A stretch of DNA of 46,155 nucleotides. It comes from Trichocoleus sp. FACHB-40 (GTDB lineage Bacteria; Cyanobacteriota; Cyanobacteriia; Cyanobacteriales; FACHB-T130). Below are positions 42,476 to 46,155 of the stretch, piece after piece (position 1 is the first letter of the stretch; every line of letters starts with the position of its first letter). Below the pieces are notes generated by a model. That model saw only the letters and a list, made by a program, of their open reading frames with translations, made no database searches and was not told where the DNA came from. The stretch lies in assembly GCF_014695915.1 (NCBI RefSeq), contig NZ_JACJPF010000061.1, forward strand, positions 1 through 46,155, given 5' to 3'. A program made the translations under genes and the position numbers.

Positions 42476-43687
42476 CTATCCGAGTAAGGATGCGATCGCA
42501 TTCGCTAAATATTCATACTGTGCTGGCGTGTTGTAAATTTGAGCGGAGATGCGAACTAGCTGCTTGGGGCGTGCGGGAAAAAATATTATTGGCACCTCAA
42601 TCCCAAAACGCTCCCACAAGGCATCTTGTAGCGGCGGGAGCAATCTTGTTTCTCCTCCAACGTCATCCGCATCATCCGGCAAAGGGACAACCGCCAGGGA
42701 ACCGATCATCTCATCGGGGCAGGGCGGCGATACTAAAAGCCTCTCACAAAGGGTTTGCCTTGCTGCCAAAACCATTGTGCGGTTGCGCTGCATCAACTCC
42801 TGCCATCCGCCCGGTAGTAGCGATCGCATAAACTGAATTGCTTCTGGTACACACAGGTAAGCTGTAGGATCATGGCTGCCTGTCCAGTCGAATTCTAGAT
42901 GAAAGCGCGATCGCTCTTGACGGGCCGAGTTAGCACCGTGGCTAATCGTTAACGGACGAATTTCCGGCTGCTTCTCTCGTCGCACGTACAGGAATGCCGC
43001 ACCTTTTGGCGCACACAGCCATTTATGACAGTTGCCAGTGTAATAAGTTGCCCCAATTTCTTCCAGGTTCAGAGGCACCATCCCCGGTGCATGAGCGCCG
43101 TCTATTAGTGTATCAACGCCGCAAGCTGCAAGCTGGCGCACTAGCTGCTGGATGGGAAATATCAGCCCGGTTTGGCTGGTTATATGATCTAAGAGTGCTA
43201 GCTTGGTTTGCGGTCGAACTTTGTCCATCACCGCTTGGATTACTTGTTCTGGCGATGTGATCGGGAAAGGTACTGTCGCGACTACGACTCGCGCCCCAGT
43301 ACGACTAGCAATAAAATTGAGAGCGTTGCGGCAGGCGTTGTATTCTTGGTCTGTCGTCAGTAATTCGTCTTCTGGGGATAACCGGAGCGATCGCAATACT
43401 GAATTCACCCCTGTTGTGGCATTCGGTACAAACACCAAGTCTCCAGGATCGGCACCTACAAACGCTGCAAGTTCTTTTCTTGCAGCGTCTAGCAGTTCCT
43501 CATACTTTCGGACAAAAAATCTTACTGGTTCTCGTTCTAGTTGCGATCGCAGGCTTTGCTGCTTTTCCAACACTGGCACAGGAGTGGCACCAAACGATCC
43601 GTGATTCAGGAACGTTACAGCCTCGTCGAGCGACCATAATTTCTGAAACTCTGAAGGATGAAGTCTAACTGACATTTCTTCCTTCAT
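42476..43687 (-). CDS. Class V aminotransferase-fold PLP enzyme (isopenicillin-N-epimerase-like)
   Basis: 403 residues. It is a fold-type I PLP enzyme with FLNHGSFGATP at the N-terminus, VPNATTGVNSVLRS (phosphate-binding), IDGAHAPGMVPLNL (Asp196, pyridine N) and the Schiff-base Lys222 in TGNCHKWLCAPKG. RISAQIYNTPAQYEYLANA near the C-terminus is typical of the isopenicillin-N-epimerase/cysteine-desulfurase-like subgroup. The real reaction is unknown; family members include epimerases, desulfurases and lyases. The ATG at 43687 has AAGGA six bases upstream; an in-frame ATG four codons later also has a good site. Confidence 0.9.
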   Translation of the reverse strand: MKEEMSVRLHPSEFQKLWSLDEAVTFLNHGSFGATPVPVLEKQQSLRSQLEREPVRFFVRKYEELLDAARKELAAFVGADPGDLVFVPNATTGVNSVLRSLRLSPEDELLTTDQEYNACRNALNFIASRTGARVVVATVPFPITSPEQVIQAVMDKVRPQTKLALLDHITSQTGLIFPIQQLVRQLAACGVDTLIDGAHAPGMVPLNLEEIGATYYTGNCHKWLCAPKGAAFLYVRREKQPEIRPLTISHGANSARQERSRFHLEFDWTGSHDPTAYLCVPEAIQFMRSLLPGGWQELMQRNRTMVLAARQTLCERLLVSPPCPDEMIGSLAVVPLPDDADDVGGETRLLPPLQDALWERFGIEVPIIFFPARPKQLVRISAQIYNTPAQYEYLANAIASLLG

Positions 43688-43710
43688 GCTTCATCCTTAA
43701 ATTAATCAAA

Positions 43711-43782
<72 letters not shown>

Positions 43783-43919
43783 ACGTTAGCTTTTTCTTTT
43801 CAACAGTTACTTATCTTATCTACAACTCCTAGTATTTGGCAAGCCCTTTAGCAAACTTTTTATATTTCCTTAATATTTCCGAGTCCACAAAGCGGTTTGT
43901 ACACTTGCTGGGCGCTGTA

Positions 43920-44468
43920 CTATTTTTGGTCTAAACGCCATTCAGCTAGGCGCTGGCGGGCTTTCGCATCAATAGAATCAGCTAAAAACCGACCTGATGA
44001 TTTTTTCTTAGGTTTATTTCTCCGCCGCAGGCAATTAGCTGTAGATTCCACGTCGTAGCTTAGCTGTAGGGCTGACATACATTCTGCCCCATACCCGACT
44101 ACTGTTAGTTGCTGCGCCCTGTCGGATGTAGCAACAATCAATCGCGGCGAGTTTCTGGAAAAGTTGCGACTATAGGAAGCACAGGCTTTTTCTATGTACG
44201 TGTCTGCTGTCTGCCCAAAATCGGTGTAATAAACAGATAAAACGTTCGTGACAGGTTCGCAATAGCCCCGCGTATCTTGGTACTGGGCATCAAAGACAAC
44301 CTGAGTATCAAAGCCTTTGTAAGCACTATAGTTAACTAATGCCTCGACTAGGGCTTTACGAGCGTATTCCAGCCCATCGCGATCGCGGGTCTCTTGTAGG
44401 TAAGACCATAATCCGATCACGTTGTATCCGTCAACGAGCAAAACAGCTTGCGGTGAAGGGCGTGGCAT
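43920..44468 (-). CDS. NYN-domain (YacP/Rae1-like) nuclease-fold protein
   Basis: 182 residues. The N-terminal LLVDGYNVIGLW (Asp13, Asn16), VVFDAQYQ, YTDFGQTADTYIEKAC and RLIVATSDRAQQLTVVGYGA motifs match the PIN-like NYN domain of the YacP group. That group includes the Bacillus ribosome-associated mRNA endonuclease Rae1. The acidic residues for metal binding are present, so RNA cleavage is plausible, but the target is not known. The basic C-terminal tail (RRRNKPKKKSSGR) could contact RNA. It lies just after tRNA-Asn on the same strand. Confidence 0.88.
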   Translation of the reverse strand: MPRPSPQAVLLVDGYNVIGLWSYLQETRDRDGLEYARKALVEALVNYSAYKGFDTQVVFDAQYQDTRGYCEPVTNVLSVYYTDFGQTADTYIEKACASYSRNFSRNSPRLIVATSDRAQQLTVVGYGAECMSALQLSYDVESTANCLRRRNKPKKKSSGRFLADSIDAKARQRLAEWRLDQK

Positions 44469-44623
44469 TTTTCCAAGGTAAGTAAGTTTTAGGTAAAAAT
44501 AACTATTTCATTACCTTAACATTAATTACGAGTATTTACTTTTTTAATGATAATTCTATAAAATGTCTGCTACCCATTTCAAGTAATGAGAGCAAAGAAT
44601 CTCAAGAATTATTAACTTAAAAC

Positions 44624-45295
44624 TCATAACTCCTGAGTTTGCAGGAGGCGAGCTTTCAAGCGTTTTGGCTCCCCTCGATCCACAACTAAGCCCTGCTCTA
44701 GTAAGAATGCGCCGTCAGCATAATTTAACTCGTCTAACCGATGCGTAACCCACAGGGCAGTTAGTCCCCTACTTTTAACTAAGCGTTGCACTTGTCCCAC
44801 CAGATCCATCTGAGAATCTGGATCGAGCAGAGCGCTAGGTTCATCCAATAGTAAGACTTCTGAGCGTCGGGCGATCGCACCGGCGATCGCTATTCGCTGC
44901 TTTTGACCGCCGCTGAGAGCGTAGATGGGTCGTCGGGAGAGCGACAGTAAATTTACTGCCGCCAGTGCCTGTTCTACCCGTCCGCTTACCTCCGCAGGCG
45001 AAAGATTTTCCTCCACCAGCCCAAAGGCAACATCTGCGCCCACAGTTGGCATCACCAGCTGATGATCGGGATTCTGAAAGACAAAGCCAACAGGTTGCAG
45101 AATCTGAATTTTACCGGATTGGGGAGCCAAAAGCCCAGCTAGCAACCTCAACAAAGTGGATTTGCCGCTACCGTTGGTTCCCAATAGCATCCAAAATTCA
45201 CCTTTAGGGACTTCTAGAGAGCAGGACTGTAAAACTTTTGCTCCAGAAGGCCAGCTGAAGCAGAGGTCTTGCACTCGAATGGCAGGATCGGTCAT
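44624..45295 (-). CDS. ABC transporter ATPase, CbiO/EcfA type
   Basis: 223 residues from the ATG at 45295; a TTG two codons earlier is an alternative. It is a single ABC domain with Walker A GTNGSGKST, Q-loop VGFVFQNPDHQLVMPTV, signature LSGGQKQR, Walker B VLLLDEPSALLDPDSQ and switch His in LWVTHRLDEL. The QNPDHQ sequence is typical of energy-coupling-factor ATPases for cobalt, nickel or vitamins. No membrane subunit or substrate-binding component is adjacent, so the substrate cannot be assigned. It lies 104 bp downstream of a UPF0367 gene on the same strand. Confidence 0.88.
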   Translation of the reverse strand: MTDPAIRVQDLCFSWPSGAKVLQSCSLEVPKGEFWMLLGTNGSGKSTLLRLLAGLLAPQSGKIQILQPVGFVFQNPDHQLVMPTVGADVAFGLVEENLSPAEVSGRVEQALAAVNLLSLSRRPIYALSGGQKQRIAIAGAIARRSEVLLLDEPSALLDPDSQMDLVGQVQRLVKSRGLTALWVTHRLDELNYADGAFLLEQGLVVDRGEPKRLKARLLQTQEL

Positions 45296-45337
45296 GAGCA
45301 AGGGGAGATGGGGAGAGGGGAAAGGGGAAGAGGGGGA

Positions 45338-45390
45338 GACAAGGGATGAGATTGGGAGAATTATTCATCCTTTATCTCTCATCCTTTGTC
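45338..45390. repeat. Purine-rich array and hairpin between the CbiO-type and UPF0367 genes
   Basis: GGGGAGA/GGGGAAA-type units run from 45301 to 45337. GACAAGGGATGAGA (45338-45351) then pairs with TCTCATCCTTTGTC (45377-45390) with one mismatch. Same repeat class as the other heptamer arrays of this window. Confidence 0.7.
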
Positions 45391-45399
45391 CTTCTTGTC

Positions 45400-45666
45400 T
45401 CATCCGTCAGCGAGGGCGTAAAAGCCTGGGGGTCTTCCAGTTGCTGCTGTACTGGATTTCTGAGAGATTTGCACGGCAACAATCTCACTGCTAAGTAGGG
45501 CGACTTTTTTCTCCGTTTGGCGATCGCAAGTTAGTTCTAACACAGTGGCGTTGCCACGCATCGCTGTCATAATTTCCTGATAAAGAGCTTGGGCATCTTC
45601 ATCTGACTTCCGTTGCACCGACAACGGCATGGGCGTATTTTTCAGAATTAAGTCGATGGTGAACAT
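45400..45666 (-). CDS. UPF0367 family small protein
   Basis: 88 residues. MFTIDLILKNTPMPLSVQRK, ALYQEIMTAMRGN, VLELTCDRQTEKKVALLSSEIVAVQISQK and the tail GRPPGFYALA match the UPF0367 family, short proteins conserved across cyanobacteria. It is soluble, with a predicted mixed alpha/beta fold. The function is unknown. It stands upstream of the CbiO-type ATPase on the same strand and divergent from psbD. Confidence 0.88.
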   Translation of the reverse strand: MFTIDLILKNTPMPLSVQRKSDEDAQALYQEIMTAMRGNATVLELTCDRQTEKKVALLSSEIVAVQISQKSSTAATGRPPGFYALADG

Positions 45667-46036
45667 GAGAGGTAATGCAGTCTAAATATAGGCTCCTAGT
45701 CCTAGTATCTCAGACGCGAAGGGTGTTGATGCCTGTCGGGGGGAAGGGAGTAACTTATATGAGTGACTTGTACTTATTGAGACGAAGACAGCCTTGGGAC
45801 CCTACAACTGCCTGGTAGAGGTGCAATCGGCGCGCTCGCTCTCCGGACAAATATTAAATTCAGTAAAACAAATTGCGCCAAAACTGTGCAATTTGTACAT
45901 AATAAGATTAAACTCAGTAAAGAATCGTAAACTGAGTTGACATCAAACTTTGTTTTCTGCCTATCCTGTCTGATTGACAGAGAAAGCAGGCAAAAAAGAC
46001 GATTGCTGTACTTATAACATTTGGAGATTTGCTGTC
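45667..46036 (+). promoter_or_regulatory. psbD upstream region with direct and inverted repeats
   Basis: 370 bp between the divergent UPF0367 gene and psbD. Direct repeats ATTAAATTCAGTAAA (45853-45867) and ATTAAACTCAGTAAA (45907-45921) are spaced 54 bp apart. Inverted repeat 1 is CAAATTGC (45869-45876)/GCAATTTG (45888-45895). Inverted repeat 2 is AACTCAGT (45911-45918)/ACTGAGTT (45931-45938), which overlaps a TTGACA (45937-45942). A possible -10 TATCCT lies at 45962-45967, a 19-bp spacer. A small hairpin CTGTC/GACAG (45966-45980) would begin the leader, and GGAG (46023-46026) is the ribosome-binding site. The assignments are by eye. Confidence 0.45.
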
Positions 46037-46155
46037 ATGACTATTGCAGTCGGACGCGCTACTAACGAACGGGGTTGGTTTGACTCCGTAGACGACTGGC
46101 TAAAGCGCGATCGCTTCGTCTTCGTCGGCTGGTCAGGTTTGCTACTGTTTCCCTG
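46037..46155 (+). CDS. psbD: Photosystem II D2 protein (5' part, cut by the window end)
   Basis: The first 39 codons are present: [32 protein letters not shown] and LLLFP, which is the invariant D2 N-terminus leading into the first membrane helix. D2 pairs with D1 in the photosystem II reaction centre of the thylakoid. GGAG ten bases upstream of the ATG is the likely ribosome-binding site. psbC usually overlaps the 3' end of psbD in cyanobacteria and would lie outside the window. Confidence 0.97.
   Translation, partial: MTIAVGRATNERGWFDSVDDWLKRDRFVFVGWSGLLLFP

Noticed and set aside
45667-45850. Possible small RNA upstream of psbD
   Set aside because: I saw no strong terminator hairpin or promoter pair that would define one.

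Overview
The window is cyanobacterial chromosome, most likely from a filamentous species. The evidence is psbD (photosystem II D2), a CpcT-type phycobiliprotein lyase, chlP, sqdB-sqdX for sulfolipid, RpaA, an XisI protein, the purC-bamA-lpxC-fabZ-lpxA-lpxB outer-membrane cluster, very frequent HIP1 octamers (GCGATCGC), and intergenic heptamer arrays (TAATGGC- and GGGGAAT-like) of the kind called STRR in cyanobacteria. The exact genus cannot be read from the sequence.

Layout. At 1-840 the end of an IS630-type element abuts the kinase half of a histidine kinase that has lost its sensor part. Positions 1097-10924 hold one giant exoprotein gene: signal peptide, two-partner-secretion/haemagglutinin N-terminal domain, about 2700 residues of beta-helix-like repeats, and a C-terminal CHAT protease domain with both catalytic residues. 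It carries a nearly perfect 960-bp in-frame tandem duplication. Convergent to it (10998-13427) is a sensor kinase with an FMN-type LOV domain and a GAF domain carrying cyanobacteriochrome motifs (DPCF and CH). A decayed CgeB-like glycosyltransferase remnant follows (13690-14103).

Positions 14157-21057 (minus strand) form the conserved operon purC, bamA, lpxC, fabZ, lpxA, lpxB: one purine gene, the outer-membrane protein assembly pore, and the first steps of lipid A synthesis. Most of its spacers hold repeat-derived hairpins. Four 11-bp-spaced units resembling a cyanobacterial Pho box lie upstream of purC. Next come a small conserved protein, a GAF-GAF-PAS adenylate cyclase (21768-24425), sqdX/sqdB (24745-27097), cpcT, a divergent ADP-ribosylglycohydrolase, an adhesin-E-like secreted protein, a phytase-like lipoprotein and a TPR protein.

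Positions 32185-35388 carry the permease and lipoprotein of a peptide-type ABC transporter, separated by a four-helix-bundle (S23-type) gene that sits between inverted heptamer arrays. Then come an unnamed 38-residue membrane protein, an orphan xisI, cysA, chlP, a PEP-CTERM protein, rpaA, a DUF389 membrane protein, a class V aminotransferase, tRNA-Asn(GUU), a NYN-domain nuclease-like protein, a CbiO-type ATPase, a UPF0367 protein, and the start of psbD with a repeat-rich leader, cut off by the window end.

Most of the window is ordinary core genome. The accessory or variable parts are the left end (IS and broken kinase, giant CHAT exoprotein, light-sensor kinase, glycosyltransferase remnant) and the four-helix-bundle insertion in the transporter locus.
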